Positions 1 to 10,449 of a DNA stretch of 64,000 nucleotides are shown here, piece after piece. The stretch's first letter is position 1. The number at the start of each line of letters is the position of its first letter. Origin of the DNA: Exophiala sp. HKRS030 (Eukaryota > Ascomycota > Eurotiomycetes > Chaetothyriales > Herpotrichiellaceae); contig JAHWDD010000002.1 in assembly GCA_023897205.1 (NCBI GenBank), positions 3,720,001 through 3,784,000 of the forward strand, given 5' to 3'. A program made the translations under genes and the position numbers. Under the pieces are notes generated by a model that was not told the origin of the DNA, searched no databases, and was given only the letters and a program-made list of their open reading frames with translations.

Positions 1-1776
1 CGTAATATAGTTATAACCAGACAGCCTTCGAGTGGGCAGTCGCAGCATACTGCAAGGATCATACCATCATATATATCTCGGCCACGGATTCTGTAACATG
101 GTACTTGTGCGCCTCCAGGTTCTCGAAAAAGTGTCATCCATGCATGGCCCGACATGTAGGCAACGGTAGGTTGCAGACGATCGACTCGGAGTCGACCTCA
201 AATTAGGAAATTTGAACAAACAGAAGTGTGGACGCTGCCCACCACCGTCTTCCCCACCTGCGAACACGCGGCGAATAGTCCATTAGCGAAGGGCTCTTGT
301 GTTTGCTTCGAGGACAAATGGTGCTCTTCAAGCTCCCCTAGGCTCTGGGAAGACCCGGGTAGGCAGTGGGCAAAAACGGCTCGCCGGCTGGATGCGCGCA
401 CATCCTGGCAACCCTTTCCGTGGCTTTGCCAACATTGTTACTTTGTACTCGTACTCCGTAAGACCTCGGGCATTGATTTGAGCCTCATCAAAGGGCACAG
501 CATGCGTCGACGAAGCATCCCAGTGGCTGTCGAGCATCAAGGGTTCTAGCAAAGGTTATTCTGCCCTCCAATGCCATAGCTCGGCTGACAGCATCGACAG
601 TCGAGTCGAAGAGCCCAAGGTTGAGACGACTCGACAGTCTACTGCCTAGCGATGCCGCTTAGCGACCTACTGCAACCGGTCATTCTTTAGGCTCGTGGGT
701 GTCCCGTCCCAGGTTGGTGTTCGCACCCAATGTGACAGTGCCTACAGAGTGTCATTGCGCAATTTCTCGGGCATGAGGAGGCCTGAGGTGTAATGCACGC
801 ACGCATGCATAACATCTTACAGACACATACATTGTGAGTGCTCCTGCAGCTCAGCTCGTTCGTGTAGGAGGCAAAAACACGGTAAGCGCGACTTTAGCAT
901 GGGGAGTATGGAGGGAGAACTACCGCGCCGGTGGTCTGTGAGTGTATAGCTGGAGGTTTGGAGTGCGCACTGATTGATGAATGGCGAGCAGCGAGTATTA
1001 TTCGTTCTTCATTCTTCAGTCTTGAGTGAATATCCGTATGGAGTACGGAGCAATGAGCGCGAGCCCATCAGACCGGGATCCTCTTCCCTTCCCTTTCCAC
1101 TTCCACCTTCGAATTTCCTCTCCCACCGCGCTTCTCCACCAATGGAGGTCCCATCCCAACTTTTTTTTTCTCATCTCCTCTCACGCACCTCGATTACATA
1201 CCTTCATCTCGAGTCCCTCTCCTTCTCCTCCTCCTCCCTCCCTTCCTCCGTGTCGCCTGCTGCCATCTCGAGCGGTACAGGCTCTGTTGGCCTTTTGTTT
1301 TCGACTTCTGCGCATCATACGACCATCTCGGTCTGTCAGCGGACTTCCCCCCCTCTAACTGTAAGTTCTCGGTCGACACCTTATTCTTCGTTCCTCATTT
1401 CCCCGTGGTGCCTCGGGCAATTCGACCGATTCCACCGTCTCCATCATTGGCTCGAATCCAGCCGATCCCTCGAAAAATATCACTTCTCTCCCCACCTAAC
1501 CTTCGCACCAAAATCATCCAGACAATACACCACATGTTCCACCCCCTCTCCCATTCCACTTGCATATCTCCTTCTACTCGTACCAAACATCTGGCCAGTC
1601 GCGTACCATATCATTTGTCTTGACCGTCGAAGGTGCAATAAGACTTATTGGTTCTCGAATAGTTTGCTTCTGTCAATATTCGTTACGCCAATTGCGCCTT
1701 TCCGACCGGAACTTTATACCACGAGTTGCCCCATTACCCGCGGCCAACAAGTCCATAAATTTACCTCCTACAAACC
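1..1776. other. Intergenic region and pyrimidine-rich leader
   Basis: I see no supportable gene in positions 1-970. From about 1080 to 1360 the + strand is strongly C/T-rich, with runs such as [13 protein letters not shown] ctcctcctcc. That is typical of promoter-proximal leaders in filamentous fungi, and it precedes the five-exon gene starting at 1777. A frame is open through much of 974-1978, but it lacks codon-usage support and overlaps the spliced exons, so I treat it as leader. Confidence 0.5.
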
Positions 1777-3157
1777 ATGTCGTTCTACGAGCCACAAGGA
1801 TGGCAGGCGCCTGTACGGCAAGCATCTTGGGAACAGCCTCCACCACCATCAAGATCGGGTCAGTGAAATATGCAGGCAGAAACATGTTGGGGAAAATACT
1901 GATAGAACCCAGAAGCTGCAAGCTCTGCATCTCAGCACGAGGATAGCAATGCCTTTGCCACCCAATTTGAAGGTATAATCATACAACATGCACGTCAAAA
2001 CGAGGTTCTGACCCGAAGCACAGAGGTGGACCGAGCTATGGATAACCTCGTCAAGAGTGGTAAATTTTACGCTGGCATGTCTCGGCCAAACCCGGCCGGA
2101 CCCAACGTACGCCATGGTGGTGAGTTTGGTATGCTTTTTGCGCAAGATAAATCAAGAGCAGTCTGCTGACAATGTGCGTTAGGAGGTCACCGCGGCCACG
2201 GTGGTCGCCATTCCATGGGCGACTTCGACCCTTCTCGTCCTCACCCAGGCTCCAACCTGCAGAGTTTTTACGCATCCCAAAGACATCAAGGTCGCCATAA
2301 CGATGGTGATCAAATGATGCAGGCAAAAAGACGGATGGCCGCACAAAGAGAAAGAGAACTTCGCAATTACCACCAAGAGCAACAATTCAATAGAAGTAAG
2401 CACAATGACGGAGAAGAGGCCCTTTCGTCCGACTCACCCTTCGACAGGCTTGTTGGCAGAGATGTCATCCAATAAATCTGATCGCTCGATGAGTCCGAGT
2501 ACCCTGAGTGAGGAAGGCCGACGCGAATTAATTGCCCGCCAACATCGTGCACTTTACGGTGGCGAAAGCTCAGCTTTCATGGGACAGGTTCCATTTGGTG
2601 AGAATCAGGCCGGTCCCGGCTCGGATACCGCACCTGGAGCTGTGCGTGGACAGTCACCACGAGGAAACGACCCTTTCGGTATGGGAGGGCAAGGTCCTCA
2701 AGGCGAAGGCGTTTCTCAATCTACTGATATCTCGCGAGGTGATAAAGCTAGCTCCCCAGTCGGGCAGCCATCAGTTGGTTTTGGAGGACTGGATGCGGCA
2801 GTTTCATCATCAGGCAAAGTATCCACGCCGCCTTCAGGAGAAGAAAGCTCTCACTCACGGACCATCTCAAAATCCACCACAGCACCCGTAACAGGAGGAG
2901 GAATGGGCCCTATCGGGAGCCGACCAGGTGGTCAACAAGCACCGAGCCAATCTCTCAACAAGCGCACGACCTCCCCTCTGCCCTCCTCTCTTGGCTACGG
3001 GTTTGTGACCAATGAACAGAACGCGGATCGATCTGGATCAGCCAACTCAAACGTCAACAATCAGAAAGAATCTGGAAACTCGGGCATGGGGGCTTGGGGC
3101 ACAGGAAGTGGTGTTTGGGGTTCCAATAAGATCGGAACAACATCTGTGTGGGGTTAA
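1777..3157 (+). CDS. Conserved fungal low-complexity protein, unknown function
   Basis: I do not recognise a named function. Five exons give one continuous 386-residue frame: 1777-1858, 1913-1972, 2024-2119, 2183-2395 and 2448-3157. All four introns (51-63 nt) have GT..AG borders, and phases add up exactly. The protein starts MSFYEPQGWQAPV, with a Trp/Pro-rich N-terminus. It continues with an EVDRAMDNLVKSGK helix encoded across the second junction, a Gly/His/Arg stretch, and a charged RRMAAQRERELR segment. The best-conserved-looking block is LSEEGRRELIARQHRALYG near residue 180. The C-terminal half is Ser/Gly/Pro-rich and probably disordered, ending in repeated VWG motifs. From memory, proteins with the EVDRA..NL.KSGK and RRELIARQHRALYG blocks occur widely in Pezizomycotina without a known role. 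The ATG at 1777 is preceded by a long CT-rich leader. Confidence 0.8.
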
Positions 3158-4367
3158 ACGACTTTTATGACGACACGACCAAGAAGATGATACGATCTGT
3201 ATATAGGGAGCTGTGTTGACAGCATTCAGCATATCCTCGGTGTACAGGGCACAATTGTGGGGATGGAGTGAATCGTGTGTGCGTGTGTGTTTTGTTATGC
3301 ATGTCGGTGTCTTCAGGATGCTTTCTGCATAGCGCGTATCGTGTGTGTGGATGGGAAAAGAAATACCTCATGTTCAGTGCGCTTCGGAGCCCACAAGTTG
3401 TGGATATACAACTCATTTATTTTTGCAACCGCAATCGACGACGATTTGAACGAACACTATCCGACAGTCTGGGAATACATTTGTGCGGGTACAAAAGGGG
3501 TAAGAGTGGGACAATTTTGTCAAAGTCACATGGGGGTTTCGGTTTGTTTTTGCTGTTATTCTCGGGGTTGGGAGAAAAGAGAGTGGTAGTTGGCACAGCA
3601 TGGCATATTGTTTTTTGGGCTGGCAAATGGCAAATGAGAAGGCAACGGTCTGATCAAAAAAGTACGGAGTGCGATGGACTTCCTGACTAGGGAAGGGCTT
3701 TTGTGGATGGTTTGTTGCTTCAGCGGGCATGGCTATGGGCTGAAACTTTGGCTGCTATGACATGGACTCTGCAAAGCATGGCGTTGTCGGGCTTCGACGT
3801 TCGTTTTTGACTGTTGGGATGTTGATATGGGTGGAAAGTAAGGATATTGGGACTTGTTTTGCTTTTTATGGGTCGAGGTCATGCGCGTAATTTCCCCTTG
3901 AATTTTTATACACACACATTGCTCGGAGGGGGTTTTGGGTCGTTTGGAATTCAGGAATGGGGATCGATTAGGCACTCGAGGTATATCTGAAATGGCAGAA
4001 CGAGGATGAGAAAGAGAGGTCAAAATTCAATCATGTATCTCTCCAGGAGTCGACAGAACACAGTACGGCTGGGCCAGCAGGTACGAGTACGAGGCAATTT
4101 CAGTTACAATTGGTTGCAATCACACAGATGCCAGCGTAAGTTATTGGAGTCGGCGGGGAAAGTATTCGTATACAAATGTTCTTTTCCTCTTTGCCGTCTC
4201 AAAAAGACACACCTGGGTACGTGCCTACCTACTGGAGGTATACAAGTCGAAATGCCGGGGATGGGTCAGTCAATCAAAAACCCTCGAAACCTTGACAATC
4301 TTTCTCTTTCTTTGTTGTGTTCCATCGTGCCTCTAGACCATGCCTGTGATACCCTGGGTTTCTTCAA
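3158..4367. other. Convergent 3' region without a gene
   Basis: This 1.2-kb stretch separates the convergent 3' ends of the conserved protein (+) and the Gfo/Idh/MocA gene (-). It is rich in T and G runs. One copy of the TACGGAGT motif lies at 3663. I see no coding exon with splice support. Confidence 0.5.
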
Positions 4368-5956
4368 TCAAGCCCAAGGCACACCCCTCCCCTGCGCGTG
4401 GCTCATCCTCCCCAACTCGATGGTCCTGATGCCGTCACGAGACTGTCCGGGCTCGACGGCGATTTTGGTTTCCTTTTGGATCGCGTCGGCCAGGTTCTCG
4501 TAGAATCCCAACCAGTGTCCCCGGAGTGTGGGGTACCTTCCCACGTACTTTTTCGAAGCCGAGTCGAGATTTTGGGAGCCGTCGTCGAAACAGTACGAGG
4601 TGGTGAGGGTGCCATTGAGACCGGTAGGTTCCACACCGAACCGAGGATCTTTTGGGGATAAGGAGTCAAAGATTTGTTGTTCTTGGACACAAGTTCCATG
4701 CTATTATTTGGGCCGGGGGGGGGGAGCTCGTTAGTCCTTGATGTCTGTCTTTCAAAAGTGATGGTGGAAAATGGTAAATGAGTAATGGGCGATGAAAGAA
4801 AAAAACAAACCTTTACATATGACCCTTTTGTCCCACGAACAAAATATTTCAATTGTTCTTGCATGCAAGAAGCGATGTTGGTTTTGACCGTGACCAAAAG
4901 GTCCTTGTGAGGTGGACCGTATTCTAGAATCATGGTGAATGAATCGTCGACTTCACTTTCGATGCCACGGAGTACACGTAGAAAACATGTCACGGATGAT
5001 GGACGACCGAAAAGGAGTTGAGCTTGATCGATCGTATGGCTTCCTTTTGTACAGTAGTATTATTTGTTAGACTTGTGACTGACAAAGGTAGGTAGTGGGA
5101 TGGGATGGGATGTGTGTGTGTGTGTGTGTGTGTGAGAGGGAGAGAGAGAGAGAGAGATTGACTAACCTAGACCAAACATCATACCATCACCTGGAGTGTA
5201 GAACTTCTTGTTCATATTTCTCATCCAAAACGGGAAATCGACATCATAATGAATTTCGACTTCTTTGACGTCTCCCAATGCGTCATTTTGAATGAGGTGT
5301 TGAAGTGTCAAAAAGTCCGAGTCCTATTTTTACGGAAGAGAGACAACATCACGGGGGTGGTCAGAACGTGTAGAACAGGGATGGACATTTTCAAGCAGTA
5401 GAAGTGGAAAGGCAGAAAGAAAACAATCATACCCATCTCCTATTCTGAAAAACCGTCAATATCAATCCCGTTTGTCTGGCGACGGAAATGATGCGGTCGG
5501 CTTCTTCTGTGGTCCTGGTGAATGGTTTTTCGACAACGACTGATCCTCGGTGGACAAATTAGCCGTTCACGTTGGCTCCCCCCAATGGTGACATACATGA
5601 AGCAAAATGCCAGATGAGAAGAAGGAAGGAAAAGGGGAGGGTCTGGTAGTACCATGTTTTCCGGCCAACAAAGCCTTTTCGGCATACTCTGCGTGAGTGT
5701 CTGTTTTGCTACAAACAATCACGACTTGGACATCCGGGTCGGCGAAGAACTCGTCGGCCGTACGATAGTGTTTCGCTTCAGGATGGTCGACGGTGCAGTG
5801 TGTGCCCCTTTTGGCAGACCGGGGATCCCCTGGAGCTTCCGAGCGCTGAAAGAATGCCGTGACTTTGAATCGATCAGGTAGAGCCAGGATGAATGGTAGA
5901 TGGAAACATTTGGTCGAGAAGCCGTAGCCTATGATTCCAACTTTGATGAGGTTCAT
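4368..5956 (-). CDS. Gfo/Idh/MocA-family NAD(P) oxidoreductase
   Basis: This is a Rossmann-fold dehydrogenase acting on sugar-like or polyol-like substrates; the exact substrate is not readable. Exons on the minus strand are 5653-5956, 5433-5539, 5167-5323, 4811-5043 and 4368-4700, giving 377 residues, the usual length for the family. The N-terminus carries the dinucleotide loop VGIIGYGFSTKCFH. Exon 2 encodes the family EKPF motif with the conserved lysine. Exon 3 carries GLGSHTIDQA across its junction, the usual position of the substrate-site His/Asp segment. The arrangement resembles the bacterial YdgJ subgroup. I chose the ATG at 5956 because it lies just before the Rossmann strand. An in-frame ATG at 6013 would add 19 residues with an Asn run encoded by a GTT/AAC repeat. 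Intron 3 (5044-5166) contains a GT/GA microsatellite. Confidence 0.9.
5104..5156. repeat. (GT)n-(GA)n compound microsatellite in an intron
   Basis: A run of GT dinucleotides passes directly into a GA run, all inside the third intron of the Gfo/Idh/MocA gene (5044-5166). On the coding strand it reads as a CT run followed by a CA run. It ends close to the splice donor at 5166. Confidence 0.85.
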
Positions 5957-6514
5957 GGTGGTGGCGTTGTTGTTGTTGTTGATCTTGTTTTCAACGTAGT
6001 TGTTGTCGAGCATTCACCACTGTATCAGGTTCTGCTAATACCTCGTTCTGAAGAGAGCCTCTCCATCTTGAAGTAAATATCATCATCATCATCATCGTAG
6101 ACGAACTGTTCCCGGTATAGGCTAGAGGTCAATGCCTATGTTGTCTGTCCAATGAACGAGATACAGTGCACTCAAACGACCGTTGAAGGTCCCATGTTTC
6201 GTTGCGTGTCCGGAGACACGGCTAAATTCAATCCACAAAGATTCAGCCGGGGATGGATGAGGAAAAGTGCGGAGATGTGTCAACTCGGTACGAGGAGACA
6301 CGGTCGGACACGGACACGGTAGAAGAGCGATCAAAACGTGAATGAATGGAAAGAGACATCTCTGGGTCGTTAGCACTGAGATTTGAACAACGAAGGCCGA
6401 GAAGAAGGATTCAATTAGTGCTCTGCCTTGGACATGTTAGGACGTGCCAGCCTCGCAAGAATAGAGGATAGAGCCTGAAGAATACCACAGATCTTCTATT
6501 GATACAAGTACTAA
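5957..6514. other. Intergenic region with short CAT/GTT repeats
   Basis: This holds the upstream region of the Gfo/Idh/MocA gene, a GTT repeat near 5966-5980 and a CAT repeat near 6078-6098. I see no gene. It ends at a stretch resembling an intron 3' end (tactaac, then gctgaccag at 6509-6526) just before the bZIP-like open frame. Confidence 0.45.
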
Positions 6515-6757
6515 CATGCTGACCAGCGCCGACGAGCTCAGAATCGCGATTCTCAGCGCGCATGTCGACAACGCAAAGATCAAGCACTCAGAGATGCAAA
6601 CGAGTCAATCAAATGCCTCCGCTCGCAACTCACAAAGCAGGAAGAGACCAACAAAGCCCTCACCAAAACCATCGAGATCTTCAAGACTCAGCTGTACGGC
6701 AAGTCACCACAGTCAGTGCCTGAATTTGTGTCTTCACAAAAAGACAGCACCAGATAG
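6515..6757 (+). pseudogene. bZIP transcription-factor fragment (orphan exon or relic)
   Basis: A reading frame with no ATG, bounded by stops at 6512 and 6755, encodes a clear fungal bZIP module. The basic region is RRRAQNRDSQRACRQRK (6527-6577), with the canonical N-R-x-S-Q-R-A-x-R-x-R-K pattern. A leucine-zipper-like helix follows with heptad-spaced hydrophobics (ALRDANESIKCLRSQL and on). The frame opens right after a plausible branch point and acceptor (ctaac..gaccag, ending 6526), so it could be an internal exon. I find no convincing upstream exon with an ATG. Downstream, another frame (from 6757) reads sensibly for about 38 codons before a stop. It is either a decayed gene copy or a live multi-exon gene whose other exons I cannot place. 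It lies in a stretch that also holds other gene fragments. Confidence 0.55.
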
Positions 6758-7405
6758 CATTCAAGCCATTCTTTTGTGGCCTCCACATCAAGAATCCACT
6801 ACGTTGGAATGATCAATCGAACTACTTACAACGTGCTGCAATTGCGAAGATGCTGGAGATCACAATCTTGTGGTGATCACTGGATATCCTTCGATACCAT
6901 GTCACAACCGATGTTCACCGGTCGAACAGGAACTGCTTCCCGATTCGTGACTCAAGATCACATATCTCAGACAGCGGCGAGATCACATACGTGCTATTAT
7001 ATAATGAATACATCCATTTATATGTACTACCAAAGGTTTGTTTAAGCTATCGCCTTGACTTCAATATCTTGAATTATTGCCTGCCAAATCCGCTTGAGAC
7101 AGTCTTCTAAAATTTGTTCCCGGCTGAAGCCGCAGCTTTCTACAAGCGACGATTGGTCTGAGCTAGGCTCCGCCCACAAGAGTCCGGCTGGCTGCTCATG
7201 GCGGCTGATATAAGTGGACGATATCGCACGCCAGCAACTGTCTTCGGCATCGCCACAAAGGTCGGAAGCGGCCCAATCACAAGGGGATTCCTAGACACCT
7301 GATGGATCTACCTCCAAGCGAATCACGTGCGATGGTCCAAACAACCTTGGTCGCGCTTCGGTATTGCCACGGCTTCCTGCTGTGTTGCTCAAAGCAACTT
7401 CAACA
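6758..7405. other. Gene-free stretch after the bZIP fragment
   Basis: One frame stays open from 6757 to about 6876 after the bZIP module and could be its continuation. Nothing else in this 650-bp interval looks coding. Confidence 0.35.
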
Positions 7406-7604
7406 ATGTCCCGCCAGGAGCCCCGAATATTCCTTGTCCGCCATGGTAAGTTCCGAATCTCGGTATTGTGGTGTTTATGTTTGACAAAGTGCGCTTTGTT
7501 GTAGGTGCGACGACATGGTCCGAAGAGGGCAGGGCGACCGGCATTACAGATATCAAACTGACCGAGGCGGGCAAGGCCCAAGTTAGACAGTTGTGTAATT
7601 GGGG
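7406..7604 (+). pseudogene. Truncated phosphoglycerate-mutase/SHB17-like N-terminus
   Basis: Exon 7406-7445 starts MSRQEPRIFLVRHG, and intron 7446-7504 has GTAAGT..GTAG borders. The second exon continues ATTWSEEGRATGITDIKLTEAGKAQV. This is the start of a histidine-phosphatase protein: RHG holds the phosphorylated His, and the T-W-S..G..TGITDI.LT..G spacing is that of the sedoheptulose-1,7-bisphosphatase (SHB17) type. After about 60 residues the similarity stops. The frame runs on to 7926, but the later blocks (SPRKRAQ-type and the second catalytic His) are not visible in any frame. I read it as a 5' gene fragment. It could still be transcribed because start, splice sites and frame are intact. 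Confidence 0.6.
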
Positions 7605-8504
7605 AAAGGGGCGTGTGCGCGGGTCAGCTTGTTCATGGTGTCAGCAGTTTCTCGAAAACCGAGTAGGATTACGTATCGGTTCCTTGACGGACAGCAACGG
7701 TTCAGCCGCGGAGGATGAGCAGTGTCATAAAGGATGGCATGGTGGTCTATTGCCCACCCTGCCGATGGATCTTATCAGGATACACAACCCGCTGGCTCCC
7801 TATGGAAACAGTCGATTGCCTGATGTCACCACCTCCAGTCCTTCTAGGCTGGAGAAGAACTGTACCCCAAGAGGGTTGAGGGAAGGCTGCCCTGGGCCGT
7901 GGCCTGATATCGACATCAGTAAGTAAAAAGGGGAGGGTAGCTCACACCATGTTGATGTAGATCAGTGAGTCTATGTACGCCCTTGATCTCCCATACATGT
8001 TGTAGGGTGGGAGAAACTGGACCGCTAGGAGGAACAATAGCACGATGGCGAGATTGAAGGCGGGGATGGTGTAAATGGATAAGAAGGAAACAATTGACTG
8101 TCCTGCGTACGCTGCACGTGTACGATAGCTATTATTCAGTGAATTTAAATAAAGATGATAAAACGAATATGAAGCAGGCCATTACAATGAAGGCAAGAAG
8201 TAACAAGATATGTAGTTCACCGTTTGAGCATCATTAACTGCACTAGGCAAAGTAATCAACCCTTCCTTTAACTTCGGCAACGCCATAGACTAGAGGCAGT
8301 CGACTGAGCCGCAGGGAGGCTGAATTGGGCCAGGGCAGCTAATTCAAATAAATGCAAGCGCATTATTCAAGGGTGAAAAGTCATAAATGCGTACCTTTAG
8401 ACCAACCATTTCGGGGGTTCGCTGTATCCATCATCCAACCAGCTTGAGGATAGTATTAGATGTAAAAGGCCCAGTCTCCAGGGAGACGGTACACTTCTCT
8501 CTGT
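7605..8504. other. Mostly non-coding interval with a membrane-like open stretch
   Basis: The only coding-like content is a minus-strand open stretch (about 8160 down to 7942, stop at 7942-7944). It would encode two hydrophobic helices, including FNLAIVLLFLLAVQFLPPYN, followed by a polar tail. It has no ATG near its start and I cannot assign it to a family. It may be a decayed exon. The rest is AT-rich and featureless. Confidence 0.3.
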
Positions 8505-9860
8505 CTAATGGGAGCTTATGGCATTGAGGCCAGCAATACGTCCAAAGACGAGTGCCCGCATAACGGCCACTGCATTTGGAGCCTTGTCGTAGAAATGGCC
8601 AGTAATCTCACCTGCAGCATATAGATTAGGGATGATGCCTCTCTGGCCAAGAACGCGCGCTTCCACATCAGTCGCAATGCCGCCGAAAGTGTAGACAATG
8701 GCCGCGGCTAAGGGGAATGCGGTATACGGCGGAGCGTCGAGCGGCCTAGCCCAGTTCGATTTCGATGGTTGCAAGCCTGAGGTAGTGGCGAGATTATCAA
8801 GCCGGCCCGCCGTAAAGCCAGACATGTTTGCGTTACAGGCTGCATTGTAGTTTAAGATTGTGTTCAGAAGCGCCTGTTCCGGCACCCCCATCTGTGCCGC
8901 CAGACCATAAATCGTGTCCGCTGTCACCGGCGGCATATCGGAGCGGATAGCTGCATCATGGTCCTCCAATTGAAAAAATCTGGAATCACAAATTGCCCAG
9001 GCTAAGCGGCCCGGTGTGTCAAAATGTATGGTTCTGGAAAGATGCTCCCACGTGTCATGCACGAGTCCAGCACCTTCATCTACGAACCGCTTTCCCTCCT
9101 GATTCACCACAACCCCGTACGGGTAATTGAGGACCAGTGGCGCTGGCTGACTGCTCCGTGGGTCGATTACTTCGCTGTGCATTCCGTTCCAATCGCCAGA
9201 GGCCTTGGCTCCGTTGGCCAGTGCCATCTGGATGCCGTCGCCGGCGTTCCAGGCCGTCCCAGGTGATATCGGTCTCAACGTCTCCGCACCAGGACCAAGA
9301 TGAGTACGCAGCATGTCTGGACTGCCTTGAAACCCACCACTGGCGAGCACAACAGACCGGGCAATGATTCGTCGCCCATCAGCTGCCTCAACTATGGCCT
9401 GTCCTCGGCCAAGATGAAGTCGCTGGGCACGGCAATTATACACCAGTTGGACACCCTTCGATTTGGCTGATTGCTTGAGGGCTTCGACAATGGCAGCACC
9501 TTTGCCAATAGGCTGGATCCTGTTAGGCCAAGATTTCAAGAAATAGTCCATGGCGTGAAACTGCACCCCCTGCTTTTCGAGCCATTGGAGGGCTTCAGGG
9601 GCCTGGCTAGTAAGCCTTTCGAAATACGCGCGGTCGCCACCACTTCCGCTTGCAGCCACCATGTCGTCCACGAAGCCTGGTAATACCTCATTGACAGATG
9701 GCATTCGCATGTTGGCAGGGCTCCAGCGTGAGTTTCCACCGCTCGCATGCTCTGGTGCATGCTCTAGCACGGCTATCTGCGCTGAGGGCGAGAGTTCTGC
9801 AGCTGATACTGCGGCGGCGAGGCCGGCAATGCCATGACCAACTACGACAAGGTCGTACAT
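8505..9860 (-). CDS. FAD-dependent tricarballylate dehydrogenase-like flavoprotein
   Basis: This is an intronless 451-residue FAD oxidoreductase of the fumarate-reductase/KsdD superfamily, closest in pattern to TcuA and the flavoprotein half of CobZ. The FAD loop GHGIAG is at residues 8-13, followed by an acidic strand end (VLEHA). A GGNSRWSPANMRM block at about 41-53 is very like the GGNSRWT.A.MRM signature of tricarballylate dehydrogenases. NYPYGVVVNQEGKRFVDEGA near 245 matches the substrate-domain motif. The C-terminal FAD block is YTFGG..., LYAAGEITG and ALVFGRIAG. In bacteria TcuA oxidises tricarballylate to cis-aconitate and works with TcuB; I cannot place a TcuB gene here. The ATG at 9860 directly precedes the FAD strand, so the protein is probably cytosolic. 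The lack of introns and the bacterial-type motif set make old bacterial transfer plausible but not proven. Confidence 0.85.
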   Translation of the reverse strand: MYDLVVVGHGIAGLAAAVSAAELSPSAQIAVLEHAPEHASGGNSRWSPANMRMPSVNEVLPGFVDDMVAASGSGGDRAYFERLTSQAPEALQWLEKQGVQFHAMDYFLKSWPNRIQPIGKGAAIVEALKQSAKSKGVQLVYNCRAQRLHLGRGQAIVEAADGRRIIARSVVLASGGFQGSPDMLRTHLGPGAETLRPISPGTAWNAGDGIQMALANGAKASGDWNGMHSEVIDPRSSQPAPLVLNYPYGVVVNQEGKRFVDEGAGLVHDTWEHLSRTIHFDTPGRLAWAICDSRFFQLEDHDAAIRSDMPPVTADTIYGLAAQMGVPEQALLNTILNYNAACNANMSGFTAGRLDNLATTSGLQPSKSNWARPLDAPPYTAFPLAAAIVYTFGGIATDVEARVLGQRGIIPNLYAAGEITGHFYDKAPNAVAVMRALVFGRIAGLNAISSH

Positions 9861-10449
9861 GTTGATGTACTCGAGTCTGAAAATCTTAGAGGACTAGGCT
9901 TCAGGGTGTTAGTGGTCTATGTCTCTTGGAACACTTCTTGGTCGCGGTATTATTAGAAAATTGAGGGGCGGTGTACGAACTTACCTGATCCATTGCTCAT
10001 TAGATCCAAAGATGACGTCATAAGTGACCATTATGCTCGGTTCTGGGACATTCCGTGTGCTTTATCAACATAGTGGGGCCGGCCCCGGTCCCCCCGAAAT
10101 GGCGATGTGGCAATTCGTAATGAGTCCAGTAATGTCCTGCAGATGGCATGCTTCCCCTCTATACCAGATCATCCGAGTCATTGATGTCTGGAATGAGCTC
10201 CATGCCTTGATCGGTCTCGTTCTCAAAAATCATACAATCGCAAAAAGCTTGCTCTGATGCTGCATCTCAGCTGCCAAAGTTACAGCCAAGTTCGTGACGA
10301 ACCTTTCGCGTAGAAGTCGTCCGACTGTTCTTCGTCAAATTCATGCCATGCTCAACACCGAATGTGCAATTTTCTGGGGACCTGCAATATCTTATGCTTT
10401 GACGCGCGAATGAATCGAGGAGCTGGTATTCAGCTTCTTATTGTTGTCC
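9861..10449. other. Intergenic region
   Basis: This holds the flavoprotein promoter and the 3' side of the helicase gene. Both genes lie on the minus strand. I see no additional coding signal or repeat. Confidence 0.4.

Noticed and set aside
974..1978. Long + strand open frame
   Set aside because: It begins upstream of the spliced gene in C/T-rich leader, has Ser/Pro-biased composition from pyrimidine tracts, and is incompatible with the well-supported exons at 1777-1972.
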